A stretch of DNA of 64,000 nucleotides from Salvator merianae (GCA_003586115.2 QVOM02000560.1:484144-548143); one strand, 5' to 3'. Numbered from the stretch's first letter, positions 11,030 through 23,180 are shown. Numbers and translations are program-made. Notes: generated from the sequence alone by a model not told the origin.

Positions 11030-11510
11030 TAGTCAGCTCCTGGTAAGGTGCATTAGCACTTACCTGGTCATGAAGTATCCAGGCCAATGCGATCACCTGA
11101 ATATGCAGTTGGACCTAATTGTACCTGCACAATCAGGTCTGTGCAATGCTCCATCAGGTCATTTGATGCACCATGAGGCCTGTGCCTGATTCTGAACACA
11201 TCCAGCCACAGTACACAAGCACATGCAGGCACAATCAGCTGATTGCACCTGCACAATAGGCTGACAACATGCGATCAGGCATTGCATATCCCAGTTGCAT
11301 AGGTCTGTTGTGCTGGTGTGGTTAGCCCATCATGCAGGTGCAATCAACTGAATGTGCCTGTACATGTCTGTGCACTGCTAGGCTTGCTGGTCACCATGGC
11401 AATGGCTGGACATTTCCTGACCACTGCCATGGCAAGGATTGGGATGGCAACCATGGTCAATTCCACATTAGAACAGGGTAATTATCTGGTTCTAATGTGA
11501 AAAGTGTGAA
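11030..11510. mobile_element. Internally repetitive dispersed element, copy 1
   Basis: A GC-richer segment full of variants of 'caatcagctgattgc' and 'caggcctgtgc', with no coding capacity. Related copies lie at about 15926-16420, 37590-37875 and 56235-56620. This copy and the 15926 copy are preceded by the same sequence ('caagatcatttcctagatct'), so this is one insertion later duplicated with the OR unit. The right end has an 11-bp inverted repeat, CACATTAGAAC...GTTCTAATGTG. Probably a non-autonomous DNA transposon; the family is not identified. Confidence 0.6.
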
Positions 11511-11554
11511 AATGCCCAAAGACAGGCTTAACAGATGTCCAAGCACAAACAAGC

Positions 11555-12757
11555 AATAGATTAGGCAATTTCAATTGGTGCTGTTTTCATTAGTAGCTAC
11601 ACCTGGATCTTCTATGCAATCTTTAAAGTTGTAAATCCTCTCCTCTTTTCCACAGAGTGCCGTTACCTATTCCTAGCTATGCAGCAACTAAAACAGGATT
11701 GTTTCCATCAAATTTGGAAGCAGAGAGTTTGAGAAAAGGGAGCACAATATATGGTAGAGGACAGAGAAGAGTAAAGAGGAGAAAGGAAACAGAATGAGAT
11801 TCAAATCCAGCACTCATTCACTTTGTTGTGGTGGAAATTGAAAAACAAAACAAACATTATAAGAAAAAAAGGTAACTTCACAGATTTTTCTTAATTTCAA
11901 TTTTATTTTTAGTCAAGCAAACCAAAACAAAATCTTTATTTCCAGTAGTTCTGACATTTCATAAAAGTGTTATTTTGCAGTAATTGTGTCTATGATGACA
12001 CTAAGAATTTACAGATGAGGGAAATAGGTCTGGTCAATCTCTTTTGAGGGCCTCCAATTTATGCCCATGGAAATCCAACCTAGGTCAGTGCTAATGACTC
12101 ACAGGTAATGAAGCTCACTTGATTCCCTGCCCTTTAAGAGCTCCGTGCCAGAAAATTTAGAAATCTATGAAAAAAGTCAGAACAATGGGGAAAAAAAACC
12201 TCCCATGATACCAAATACATTTCATTACCAGGATTCTTTATGATAATGAGCAAGGTCATCTCAGCTGCTAATACAGAGCAACAACCCAGACATCTGCACA
12301 TACAAGGTCATTCAAGGTGAATTCTTTATCTGATAGTCAATAAAGCATTCTCTAAATCTATAAAATGTAAAACAGTGTTCTATATACTGAAGAAAGAGAG
12401 ATTCAATTTCAGATGGATTTTGAATACAAAACACTGCATTTGAGCATTGTCAAAATTCTACTTTATGACTTCTCCATTTGCTTTCTTGCAGCTACTATTT
12501 TTCATGGTAATCAGCTTAGATATGAAAGTACAGCAGAGAGGCGTGATATTCTTTTTCCTCCTACGGCGCAGGTACAGTTTTTTTCTCTCCAGCAAAAATT
12601 CCCAGCTACAGCTCTGATGACATATGGAGGGATTGGAAATATCTCCTTCCTTTGCCCCACAATAGTGTTGTCTCATTCTCAGTTTTGGCCATTTTGTCAT
12701 ACTGTTGGTGGAAAGTGACAGTGCAGGTCTGGACAGCACTTTGCCTGAGACGCTTCC
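11555..12757. other. Orphan copy of an OR upstream flank
   Basis: This stretch is closely similar to the distal OR1 flank (about 3745-4960), including the 'gattaggcaatttcaa' and 'agatggattttgaata' blocks, but has no OR gene or proximal flank of its own. OR2 already has its own copy to the left (to 11000). At about 12757 the homology stops abruptly and continues directly as the 3' flank of OR3 ('ttatggtacccatgtgg', also at 6946). The simplest reading is a unit that lost its gene by unequal recombination. Confidence 0.6.
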
Positions 12758-12920
12758 CTTATGGTACCCATGTGGATGCAGCAAACTGTCATCCTGTACA
12801 GTAAGAGAGGATGAGTTATCAGAATGTTATTATATGTTTGAATAAAATTCCATGGTGTACAAGCCTATCTAAGAAAAATAATCAAATGAATATTGATATC
12901 ATGCAGATTTGTATCAGGAC

Positions 12921-13856
12921 TTATTTCTTTAATAGTCTTGATAGTGATTTTTTAATATCTTTGCTTCTCATGGTATAAATCACTGGATTCATTACAGGGG
13001 GCACTAAAGAATACATCACGGTTAATGCTAAATCAAAATGAAAGGAAATACCAGAGAAAGGTGTAAGGTAAGCAAAGGATCCAGTAAATGAAAACAGTGA
13101 GAAAACTATAAGGTGGGGAAGGCAAGTAGAAAGGGCCTTTTGTCTTCCTTCTTTGGATGGAATTTTAAAGACTGAAATGAAGATGTACGTGTAGCTTGTT
13201 ACAATGAAAACACAGCAACCAAGCATAAGAACAAAACTAAATGCAAGAATGCCAGTTTCAATTGGGTGTGTATCTGAGCAAGCAAGCCTAAGTAAATGAG
13301 GGATTTCACAGAAGAATTGAGGGATAACATTGGAGCAGAAAGAAGATCCAAAAGTTCCTCCTGCATGCAGACCTCCATTGAGGAGACCAGTGATCCAGGC
13401 ACTTGCAATCATTTGAGTGCAGGCTTGCTTATGCATCAGCATCTCATAGTGCAATGGCTGGCAAATAGCAATATACCGATCATATGCCATGATGGTGAGA
13501 ATAGAGACATCACAACCCAAAAACATGAGCAACCAGAAGACCTGAGTGACACATCCAGAATAAGAAATGTTTCTGGTATCCATGATGGCATTGGTCATGG
13601 ATTTGGGAATGATGACTGTAACCAAGCCTATATCCTGGGTAGCCAAGCTCATAAGAAAGAAGTACATGGGTGTGTGTAAGTGATGGTCAAAAGCAACTAC
13701 AAAGATGACTAGAAGATTTCCTGTAATTGCTGCCAGGTATAAAGCAAGGAACATAATGAAATATAGAATCTTGAAGTCCTTGATATCTGAAAATTCCAAG
13801 AGAAGAAATTCTGATATAACGGACTTGTTTATGATGTCCTCCATTCTATTATGCAT
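12921..13856 (-). CDS. OR3: olfactory receptor, OR14-type, intact
   Basis: Intact 311-residue OR, co-linear with OR2. Landmarks: a glycosylation sequon NKS at residue 10 (the residue-3 sequon of OR2 is lost, NRM); GN at 46-47; canonical LHTPMYFFL; C102; MAYDRY at 123-128 followed by AICQPL as in OR2; ECL2 cysteines; KALSTCLPHL; PPVMNPVIYT in helix 7. The start codon is at 13854-13856, with a pyrimidine tract and CAG acceptor ending five bases upstream. The shared AICQPL, overall similarity and a shared repeat insertion in the flank make it the sister of OR2. Nothing in the reading frame suggests loss of function. Confidence 0.95.
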   Translation of the reverse strand: MHNRMEDIINKSVISEFLLLEFSDIKDFKILYFIMFLALYLAAITGNLLVIFVVAFDHHLHTPMYFFLMSLATQDIGLVTVIIPKSMTNAIMDTRNISYSGCVTQVFWLLMFLGCDVSILTIMAYDRYIAICQPLHYEMLMHKQACTQMIASAWITGLLNGGLHAGGTFGSSFCSNVIPQFFCEIPHLLRLACSDTHPIETGILAFSFVLMLGCCVFIVTSYTYIFISVFKIPSKEGRQKALSTCLPHLIVFSLFSFTGSFAYLTPFSGISFHFDLALTVMYSLVPPVMNPVIYTMRSKDIKKSLSRLLKK

Positions 13857-13863
13857 GTTGTCT

Positions 13864-15910
13864 GTGGAAAGAAGCAGAAGGACAGTTGAAAAAATGAGAG
13901 CCTAAAGTTGTTTTAAAGGTATCAGTACTATGTACTAGCTCAGTCTGACACCCAGTACAAAAAAGGATTCTTTCTACATTTAACAGATACGTTTTCCAGT
14001 AATATTTGATCAACACATTCTGGCAAGTAATGTAAAAGTATCATGGCAACTACGTTTTTGTGGTCTACATACATTAAAGTGGCACAGTGGCCCTAAATGA
14101 TATTAAGTATTGCATACAGGACCACCTCCAGTATAATCAACTGTAGAAGTTATTTGTTCACTTAGATATATGCCATATACAGCTAATGATGAAGACAGTA
14201 GCAAAATTATTTGTGCCTATTGATCTTTAAGGTACAGGCAGAGCATAATAATACAATAAGCATATAAGTTATAACTTTGATATGTGGAGCTGGAGATTGG
14301 ACTTCTCTTTGCAAAGACCCTAGTAACCACTGTATCTGGTCCAGTTCGCCAAATTATGTAAAGAGTTTTTTGTGCATTTTTCTTTATTCAACACTATGCA
14401 TGTTTAAGTCTCATTCTGCATCACCTGCTGAGGAGACCTGCCTCATTTGCCAGTACCTGGATCAGTGGAAGTTCTGCTAGACAGTTTTATTTTGGAATAG
14501 AAATCCCACAGTCATGCTTACTAGCCATGCTGGCCACAACCTATGAGAGCTGCAGTCCAAAAATAAGTTTGTTTTTTAATCTTGGGAAGAGCACTGTACA
14601 TATAATTTAGCTATAGTGACCAACTGATTGTTTTTCACAATAAGATTTCCAGTGCCATAATTCCATCACCCCAAAGGATGGTTTTAGGAAGGAATGCAAT
14701 AGGTGATAAAAAGTATGGTTCTATTTGAACAGACCAAAACAAAGGGTGAGAAAGAACTGGAGTATGGACAATTGCCTGGCAGGGGGGAAAAAAGATGTAA
14801 CTGATTTTCAAGGCAAAGACATAATAAGGCAAATTGTGAAAATGGAATAAAGAAAGGAACTATGGGATGGAGTATTGACTCTCTCACACCATTGCAATAT
14901 GACTATACTGAGTAAAAGTTTTCCCTGATTTTTTTTTCCTTTAAAATTTTGTTCTGATAGTTGCTTTAAAAACCATTCTAAAGTCAGTATAAACATTATT
15001 TTCTTTAAATGTCAAATAAATGTTTCTTCCTTCCTTTTATGAAAATACATATAAAAAGAGCTCCTTTATCCGGGGTTACCATATGGGAAAGTGGACAGAA
15101 ATGTTTCTGATTGTGTAGAAGAGGCAAATTCAGTAGCTGCTTGTATTACAAGCCACACTTAGCCCTTCTACGCAATCTTTAAAGTTGTAACACTGCTGCC
15201 GTTCTCTTTTCCATAAAGTGCCATTATCTATTCCCAGCTAAGCAACCACTGAAATGGGATCTTTTAATTTTTTTAATATAGTTTGGGAACAGAAAGTTTC
15301 AAGACAGGGAGAACAGAATATGGCAGAGGTCAGAGAAGAGTAAAGAGGAGAAAGGGAACAGAAAGAGAGGCAAATCCAGCACTCATTCACTTTATTGTGG
15401 AGGCAGTTGAAAAAACAAGCATTAGAAGAAAAATGTAAGTTACTTACTTATCTTCACATTATTTTTTCTCAGTTTCAAATCACTTTGCAGTCCAATGAAG
15501 CTAAACCAAATGTTTCTTTCCCATAGCTCATGCCATTTCACAAAAGTGCTGAAATGCAGTGGTTTTATTGAAGTTGACACTAAGAAATTTTACACGTGGG
15601 AAATAGCTTTGCACACAACTCTTTTGTGTGCCTCCAATTTATGCTCATGGGACACCAATTTGGTTCAGTGCTAATGATGCACAGTAATGAACACTATATT
15701 CCCTACTCTTTTAGGACTCTATTCCAGAAAATCTAGAAAGGTCTGAAGTCAAAACAGTGAAGCAAACTCCCATGATACCAAATACATTTATTTATAAGGA
15801 AACTTTACGGTAATGAGCTAGGTAATCTCAGATGCTAGTATTGAGGACCAGGGCAGATATTTGCAACCCTCAAGATCATTTCCTAGATCTCAGACCAATT
15901 AGTGCTCCAC
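13864..15910. other. Upstream non-coding flank of OR3
   Basis: Homologous to the other OR flanks. The AT-rich candidate regulatory block is at 14245-14286, and the 'tagtgaccaactg' block is near 14613. No gene seen. Confidence 0.65.
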
Positions 15911-15925
15911 ATCCTTACCAGGCGG

Positions 15926-16420
15926 TGATAATCAGCTCCCAGTAAGGTGCGTCCACACCTACCTGGTCATGAAGTATCCAGGCCAGTGTGATCACCTGAT
16001 CCCACAATAGGGCCCTATCAGGCCTGCACAATCAAGACCATAAGATGCCCCATCAGGCTGTGTGATGCCCCATCAGGCCTGTGCCTGATCCTCACCACAT
16101 CCAGCCGCAGCACACAGGCACATGCAGACACAATCAGCTGATCGCACCTGCACAATGGGCTGACCTCGCACAATCAGACCACGCAATGCCCTGTTTGGCC
16201 ATGGCACAGCTTGATCGCATAGGCCTATCATGCTGGCATGGGTAGCTCATCAAGTAGGCATGATCAGCTGATTGTGCCTTTATGCACCTGTGCAATGTGT
16301 AGACCTGCCAGTCACCACGGAAACAGGCAGAAACTTTCCAGCCACTGCCAAGGTGAGGATCGGGATGGCTACCATGGTCAATTCCACATTAGAACAGGCT
16401 AATTATCCTGTTCCACAAAC
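15926..16420. mobile_element. Internally repetitive dispersed element, copy 2
   Basis: Same element as 11030-11510, at the orthologous position of the OR3 unit, with the same left-hand neighbour sequence. The open frame inside (16272-16529) has no protein motif. Confidence 0.6.
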
Positions 16421-16434
16421 AGGCTTTCCACAAT

Positions 16435-17110
16435 TATCTTTCCACAAAGAGGTTGCAGATCTGGTAAAGTACCCAATATCAGGGAAGTGCAGGATGGAGG
16501 CTGCAGGGCTCAATGAGAGTGCAATTTAAAAAAGACACAGAGAAATTTCAAAGTCCCAAAGTCCAAGTTCTGATGAGCTACTTTGGACTGAAGCAGTGAA
16601 TCACTGGAGAAAATTGCAAAAACCCCGAGTGGAGATTCAAAGTGTCGCTGCAGCTGGATCGGCACAGCGACAGCAGGCAGCATGGAAGGACAATACAGGG
16701 ACTGGGAACTGTGCTGTACACTGACTCTGGGTCACTTTTATCACTATTCTTGACAAGGGGGCTGTTGCCCATCCCAAAGGAACCTCCCAAGGGTAGAGCT
16801 AAATGTGACAACTGTAGATCTAAATGGAGATTTTGAAACAGAAACAATGTGAAGGGAGTGCCATGTGCAAATGTGGTGTTTGGTGAAAATTTACAGAGGG
16901 GCCATGTCAAATGCTGATGGAAACATAGCAGTGAGTTGTCACAATCGTGTAAATAGCTTTTGAATGGCTGGGATTGCAAACAATGGGGTTGCATACCTAA
17001 AACAAAGCCAATCAGTAGGTGAGCCATCACCTCAAACCAAATCAAATCAGTGCTAGCCAACAATCCTGATGTTTTGCATATTTGTCTTAACACGTGGACC
17101 TGCAAAAAAT
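16435..17110. repeat. Non-coding segment duplicated at 23905-24560
   Basis: About 650 bases homologous to 23905-24560 upstream of OR4, recognisable by 'tgcagggctcaat', 'agtcccaaagtccaa' and 'gacacttttatcactatt' in both. A 175-codon minus-strand frame (16578-17105) is not kept open in the duplicate and has no motif I recognise. Either an old mobile element or simply the outer part of the tandem OR unit. Confidence 0.5.
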
Positions 17111-19134
17111 GAGATAGCCAGTATTGCCAAATGAGAGCTTTAAGACATTTTGATTTATTTTAAGATTTTGATCAGAATGTACCAGTTTTCAGGACTGACA
17201 TTGTGGGCAGCTAGTCAGACCCTAGCCAGATTTCTCTTCTCAATTGCTTTATGCTGATGTGTTTCCTTGTAGGCAGACAGGAGGGGATAAATCATAGAAA
17301 ACCTTTTTCCAGTTTGCACTTTTAAAACAAGGTTTGATTTTTCTAAATGAAATCTTTCTGGTACAGGGGTTCAAGATTCTCTCGGTAAGCACCCTACACT
17401 TCCAGTATGTCAGTGTTGCTCCAGATTCAATGGCACATCTTGCACAAAGCTGCTTCTTCCTTATGCACAAGGGATACACATAAATTCACATTTAAAAAGT
17501 ATGTCCCATAACACAACCATGCACTGAAAGATGTGAGACCCAACTCAGGAGCACAAATCTTGCACACGATGGCTGGGTATGAGGGGCACAATACTGTGAT
17601 TTTCAGAGGAGCACTTCATTTGTCATGTTGACAGGCAAATTAGAGAGTGAGAAGTTAAGGGTTCAGAGAGCTTGTTTTTGCAGCTGAAGAGAGGTGGTGT
17701 GGATCAGAGCATCTCAGGCCCTTTGTGCACTCCGTCTTATTCCAGATTATATCTCAGAATAAGGATCTGCCATCTGCTAGCTGTTATAGACTATGACTAG
17801 TTCCTTTTATGACTCTTCTCCAATGGTGGTTCCATCAAAGACAGAAGAAAAAAAATAGTTTCAAATGTATATTAATTTTTTTAAATCCTTTGCCAAGGTG
17901 TATGCAAATTGAATCCAAAATGTCTTGGCTTTTTCATATGAACAGTACATATAATAGAAGGTCCCTTTATGTTTTTAAGATTTCTAGTAAGTATTAGAAA
18001 CATCTTTATACATTTTAGGTATTTTTTCTGGTATCATATCCCAAGGAAATATTAATTAATACAAATTTCTTTAACATTATAACATAAAGTACATTCCAAT
18101 CCTTTCAACCACATCTTGACCCTTTCTGCACTTGGCCTTATTCCATACTATCTCCTGGAGCAGGTAGCTGCCAACTGCATGCCAGTATGAACTATGGCAG
18201 GCCCCACTTGGGGCCTGCTGTATTCCATACTAGGATGCAGATAGCAGGTCCCTATTCTGGGATGTAATACAGAATACAGTCAAGTGCAGAAAGGGCCATT
18301 GTCCCATTGGTCTGTATGTACTATATCCAAAGATTTGTACCCATTTTATCATGCATTTGTTAACCTGTTCTTCTTCTACTTCCAATTACAGAAATGGTTT
18401 ACATATTTTATAGCAATAACATGTTCATCATCTATACACAATTGCATTTCAGGTTCTGTCTTATTTTGTGCCATCCCGAGCAATAAAATACACAAGCCTG
18501 AATTTAAAAATTGCAGAAATACAGGAAAAAAATGTGACAAGAAATAATCAGGTTACAAATATTGACAAGGAAATGGCAGAAAGAGGAGAATTGGTTTCCG
18601 CACTACTTTTCAGCGTGACTGGCCTTTCTGCTTCTCACCACATACCTTGTTTTGTTCTCTGTCTAGAACTACTGCTGCTCCTTCCACAGTAAAAATACAG
18701 GCATTTCTAATCAAAGAAATGGAATGCAACACCAAAGGAACAACATGTGTACTAGATACTAAAGAAAAACGATCTCCTTAAAGCCGTTTTTGAAGGGCTT
18801 TAACTACTGCCCAACAATTGCCCTTTGAGTCACACGTTGTAACTGTCCAGAAAACCAACTCCTAACGCAGTTTTGCAGTGCAGGAGCTGGCTGGGGTTGA
18901 ATATTCACATGTTTGAAAACCACAATCCTAGGTTGGGAGGGCAACAGAGGGCACCCTGTGGATGTAGCCCCTCTGCCATTCTGTGCACTAAGAGAAGATG
19001 AGAGAAAGGCTTTATACATGGGAAGAAACTACTATGTTGTGCAAGTTTATCTAAGAAAAAATAACCTAACGAATTTGAAATCAAGGAGTTCTGCATCAAA
19101 ACCGACTTCTTTGATGTAATAGTCTTGATAGTGA
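17111..19134. other. Spacer between OR3 unit and OR4
   Basis: No gene seen. The region 17500-17720 matches 5680-5830 of the OR1 unit. A TTTCTGCACTTGG-type MITE lies at 18118-18297 and a partial copy starts near 17718. The segment 18430-18700 matches 40315-40520, the 3' flank of OR5, supporting a close OR4-OR5 relationship. Confidence 0.55.
18118..18297. mobile_element. 180-bp MITE, TTTCTGCACTTGG family
   Basis: Left end CCCTTTCTGCACTTGGCCTT and right end 'tcaagtgcagaaaggg' are inverted repeats. No coding capacity. A second, more decayed copy of the same length is at 41731-41910. Partial copies occur near 17718, 20137 and 33685. Confidence 0.7.
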
Positions 19135-20037
19135 TTATTTAATCTCTTTGCTTCTCATGCTGTAGATTATTGGATTCATTATAGGGGGCACTAAGGAATA
19201 CAACATGGTAAAAGCTAAATTAAAATGAGATAAAAAGTTAAAGGAATGCCTGAGGTAAGTAAAGGACATGGAGAATGCAAGCAGGGAGAAAACCGTAAGT
19301 TGGGGAAGGCAAGTAGAGAAGGCCTTTTGCCTTCTCTCTGCAGATGGAATCCTAAAGACTGAAATGAAGATGTACGTGTAGCTTGTTACAATGAAAACAA
19401 AGCAACCAAGCACAAGAACAAAACTAAAAGCAAGAATGCCAGTTTCAATAAGGTATGTATCTGAGCAAGCAAGCCTAAGTAAATGAGGGATTTCACAGAA
19501 GAATTGAGGCATAACATTGGAACAAAAGGAAGTTGCAAACGTTCCTTCTGTATGCAGACCTCCATAGAGGAAGCCAGCAACCCAGACACTTGCAATCATT
19601 CGAGTGCAGGCTTGCTTATTCATCAGCATTTCATATTGTAGACAAATAGCAATGTACCGATCATATGCCATGACTGTGAGGAGGCAGACATCAGAGGCTA
19701 TGAAGGAGATAAAGAAAAAGACTTGAGACACACATTCAGAATAAGAAATGTATCTGATATTCATTAGGGCATTGGCCGTTGATTTGGGAATGATAGCTAT
19801 AACCTGTCCTAGATCCTGGGTGGCCAAATTCAGGAGGAAGAAGTACATGGGGGTGTGCAAGTGATGATCAAAGGTGATTGCAAAGATGACAAGAAAATTT
19901 CCTGTTACTGCTGCCAGGTAAAAAGCAAGGAAAGCCAGAAAAAACAGAATCCTTACCTCCTTGACATCTGATATTTCCAAGAGAAGAAATTCAGATATAG
20001 CAGACTTGTTTGTAATGCCCTCTGTTCTGTTGTGCAT
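19135..20037 (-). CDS. OR4: OR14-type olfactory receptor, C-terminally shortened
   Basis: Open frame of 300 residues with a clear OR fold: NRT sequon at residue 3, GN at 46-47, LHTPMYFFL, MAYDRY at 123-128 and PPIMNPIIYS in helix 7. Two features are abnormal. Six bases are missing after the DRY motif, so AIC-HPL-QYE becomes AIC-L-QYE, shortening the second intracellular loop by two residues. An AAA-to-TAA change at 19135-19137 ends the protein about 12 residues early; downstream codons still resemble the missing tail. KALSTCLPHL is altered to KAFSTCLPQL. Its helix 3 region (FFFISFIASD) resembles OR5 rather than OR1-OR3, while 19366-19507 is identical to OR2. The splice-acceptor-like tract ends five bases before the ATG. 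It may be a weakened receptor or an early pseudogene. Confidence 0.85.
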   Translation of the reverse strand: MHNRTEGITNKSAISEFLLLEISDVKEVRILFFLAFLAFYLAAVTGNFLVIFAITFDHHLHTPMYFFLLNLATQDLGQVIAIIPKSTANALMNIRYISYSECVSQVFFFISFIASDVCLLTVMAYDRYIAICLQYEMLMNKQACTRMIASVWVAGFLYGGLHTEGTFATSFCSNVMPQFFCEIPHLLRLACSDTYLIETGILAFSFVLVLGCFVFIVTSYTYIFISVFRIPSAERRQKAFSTCLPQLTVFSLLAFSMSFTYLRHSFNFLSHFNLAFTMLYSLVPPIMNPIIYSMRSKEIK

Positions 20038-20044
20038 GCTGCCT

Positions 20045-23000
20045 GTGAAAGAAAGTAGATGATCAAATGAGAGTCTAATGTTGTGAAAAATGTAGTAGTA
20101 CTGGCTCGGTCTGAGTCTGAGACACTGAAGAAAAATGTCCTTTCTGCACTATGCTCTATTCCAGATTGTATACAGTAACAGAGGCCTGCCATTACCATAC
20201 TGGTGCAGACTACAGCAGGTCCCTCCTAGGCCAAAGATTCCTTGTAAATCTAACAGATAAGTTTTCCGGTAATGTTGTTGTTCACAATCTTGTCTGTGTA
20301 CTGGAAAGAAACACATTGGCCTTAAATAATGGGCAGACCGAACCACCCACAATATGAATCTTAAAAGTAGATGGTTCATCTCCATATGTGTCATTCATGG
20401 CTAATGTTGAAGAGTGTGACAGACTTAAGGCACAGTCACAGGATAATGTAAAAAACATGTAAGTTTTAACTTTGATATGCAGAACTCGGGATTTGCCTTT
20501 GTTCATTAAAAGCACTGTAAAAAGAGAGAGGGAAGTCCATTATTTACCTTTGCAAAAACCCTAGTACCCACTACATCTTGTCCAGGTGTCCAACTTGTAT
20601 CCATTTTTGCTGCTGACAATTATTCATTATTCAATATTTTGCATGTTTGTAATATCATTCTGAGGGGATGCTGCTTTATTAGCCAAGGGGCCACACCATT
20701 CAATCCATGTCTTTCATTCAATCCATGTCCTTTAGCTATAGTCTAAAACTTAGAAATTCTTTAATGTGGGTAACCTCAGCGAGCTGTCCTGGCCAAACTG
20801 AATGTGTTTCAGAAGAAGACTTCTAGCACCAGAATGCCGGGCTTTGTTTTGTTTTTCACTCAGAAGAAGGTTTGGGGAAGGGGGGAAAATAAGTGATGAA
20901 ACGAATGATCACATTTAAACAGGCAGAAACAAAGGGTATGGAGTATGGCCTTGTGCTGGAATGGGAAAAAAAAGGGGGGTGAAACTGATTTTAGGAGCAA
21001 GAGGACACAATGTGGAGAATATTGAAAAAGAAATAGAGAAAGGAAATATGGGCTGAGGTACTGGGTCTCTCCCACCATGACAATGTGGCTACACTGAGTA
21101 ATAGTTTCCCTGATTTTTTTCACTTTAAAATTTTGTTCATGAGGTTACTTAAAAAAAGAACAATTCTAAAATCACTACAAACATGATTTTCTATTAAACA
21201 GTGTTAAATGCCATTGATACTAAATGTTTTTAGAACTCAGTGTTATCTTCTTAAAGCATAACCTTCTATGTATGAAAAAGGGAGGGAAACAATAATATGG
21301 AGAGAAGGACAAAAGTATTAAGAGTTTTAAAGATTTTGTAACAAGGACAGTTTCAGCAGGTTCTGCCTGCAATGCAAGCTATACTTGACCCTTCTATGCA
21401 ATAAGCCTGTTAATCCACATACACCTCTTGTCTGCTCACTACTAGAGAACTCCCATAAACAGAATTTTTTTCATTATAATTTGAGAACACAGAGTTTCAG
21501 AAAAGGGGTCACAGAATAGGGCAGAGGGTTAGAGAAGAGGAAAGAGGAGGAAGAAAAATAGAACGAGAGAACTAGAATCCTTCACTTTCTAGTAGTGGCA
21601 ATTGAAAAATAAAACAAACATTATAAGAACAAGTTAATTAACTTACTTCTTGTCTTCTCAGAGTTTTCTCAACTTCAATTCTCTTTGTAGTCTGATAAAC
21701 CTAGACAAAATGCTTATTTACAGAAGCTTATGCCATTTCATAAAAGTCCTGCTCTGCAGTAATTTTTCCTAGGGCGGCACTACGAATTTACAGAGGTAGG
21801 AAATAGGTCTGTTCAATCTCTTTTGTGTGCCTTCAGTTTATGCCCATGGGAATCCAACCTAGTTCAGTGCTAATGGTAATGAAGCTCACTTTATCCCCTG
21901 CCCTTTAAAGGGCTCTGTGCCACCAAATCTGGAAATATCTGACAAAAGTCAAAATGGTGAAAAAAGCTCCTATGATACCAATTATATTTATTTATAAAGG
22001 ACCTTTAGAGTAATGAGCAAGGTCATTTCAGACGTTAATATTGAACACCAGGCCAGATATGTGCAAGCGTGGCTACATCTGAACAGGGCCTAAAACCTGG
22101 GATTATCCTGACACTATATTGAGATTGCCACACATATCCTTGGGAATCCCAGCACAGACCAGGGATGTCAGGGTGAAATCCTGGCATAAGTTACTTGGGG
22201 AAAATAGCTCCAAACCCTGATTTTTCCCAAAATACCAATATGGCTTACCTTGCCAGATGCTTGCTCCCATGATTTTTAGCTTAGAAATGCCCTCCCAAAA
22301 AATGTGTGGGCAAAATTGGGCTGAAAATGTTCACGCACAATAGTGGAGATCACACTTGCATACTTCCATGTATTTAATGCCATTGAAATACCCTGAGATA
22401 TTCATCACACCATTGCAGGAATAGCACCAGTACCAAGGTAAGAACTTGGCCTTGCTCTGTGATTTTGCCCTGCTACCTGGCAGTGGTAATAAGAGACAGT
22501 TGCAGAATCTAAACAAGATCCTACATATTCATCTCACCAGCCTTAGAAGTCATTCAAGGCAAATTCTTTATCTGTTAGTCAATAAAGTATCCTCTAAATT
22601 AGTGTTCTTACACACACACACACTTTACTGGGATATTAGAAAGAAAAACAAAATGAACAATGAGACATCCATTTTCAGATGGAGTCTGGATAACAGGAAA
22701 TCCATCATTTAAGCTTTGTCCAAATTCTATTTGGGGATTTCTCCATCTGCTTCACTGCAGCTACCATTTTACATGATAATCAGCTCAGGCTTGACAGTCA
22801 AGCAGAGTGGTGCTTTCTGTGCACTTCTGCACCCCAGATATTCCGCTCCACAGCAAAAAATCCCATCTACAACTGAGATGCCATGAAGAAATAGGAAATA
22901 TTTCCTTCCTTTGTCCCAGAAAGTGACATCTCATTCTCAGTTTCGGTCGCTTTGTCATCCCCTCTGTTTGTGATGGTAGTGCAGGTTTGGATAGCAGTAT

Positions 23001-23180
23001 GTTTGGATAATTATCAGGATCACTTTCCCAGGTCTTGGGCAGAGAAGACATACAAAGATAGTTTAGCCATGATATTTGATAAAAGATCAAAAGGAACACA
23101 ATTCTTGCTAGTGTATATATTCAGCAACATTTTCCACCTGATTCCCACAAGCAGTCCCAAGTTCCGACCACCATGAGTTT
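20045..23180. other. Upstream non-coding flank of OR4
   Basis: Homologous to the other OR flanks, with the AT-rich candidate block at 20440-20480. Near 20137-20250 it keeps the left part of the same MITE found intact in the OR5 flank at 41731-41910, at the same position. It also contains a dispersed repeat near 22075-22260 shared with the OR2 flank, and a short (AC)n run near 22610. No gene seen. Confidence 0.65.

Noticed and set aside
10708..11046. 112-codon frame through the TTTTG repeat
   Set aside because: Low-complexity translation of a microsatellite.
16578..17105. 175-codon minus-strand open frame
   Set aside because: No recognisable domain, and the homologous copy at 23905-24560 does not keep the frame.
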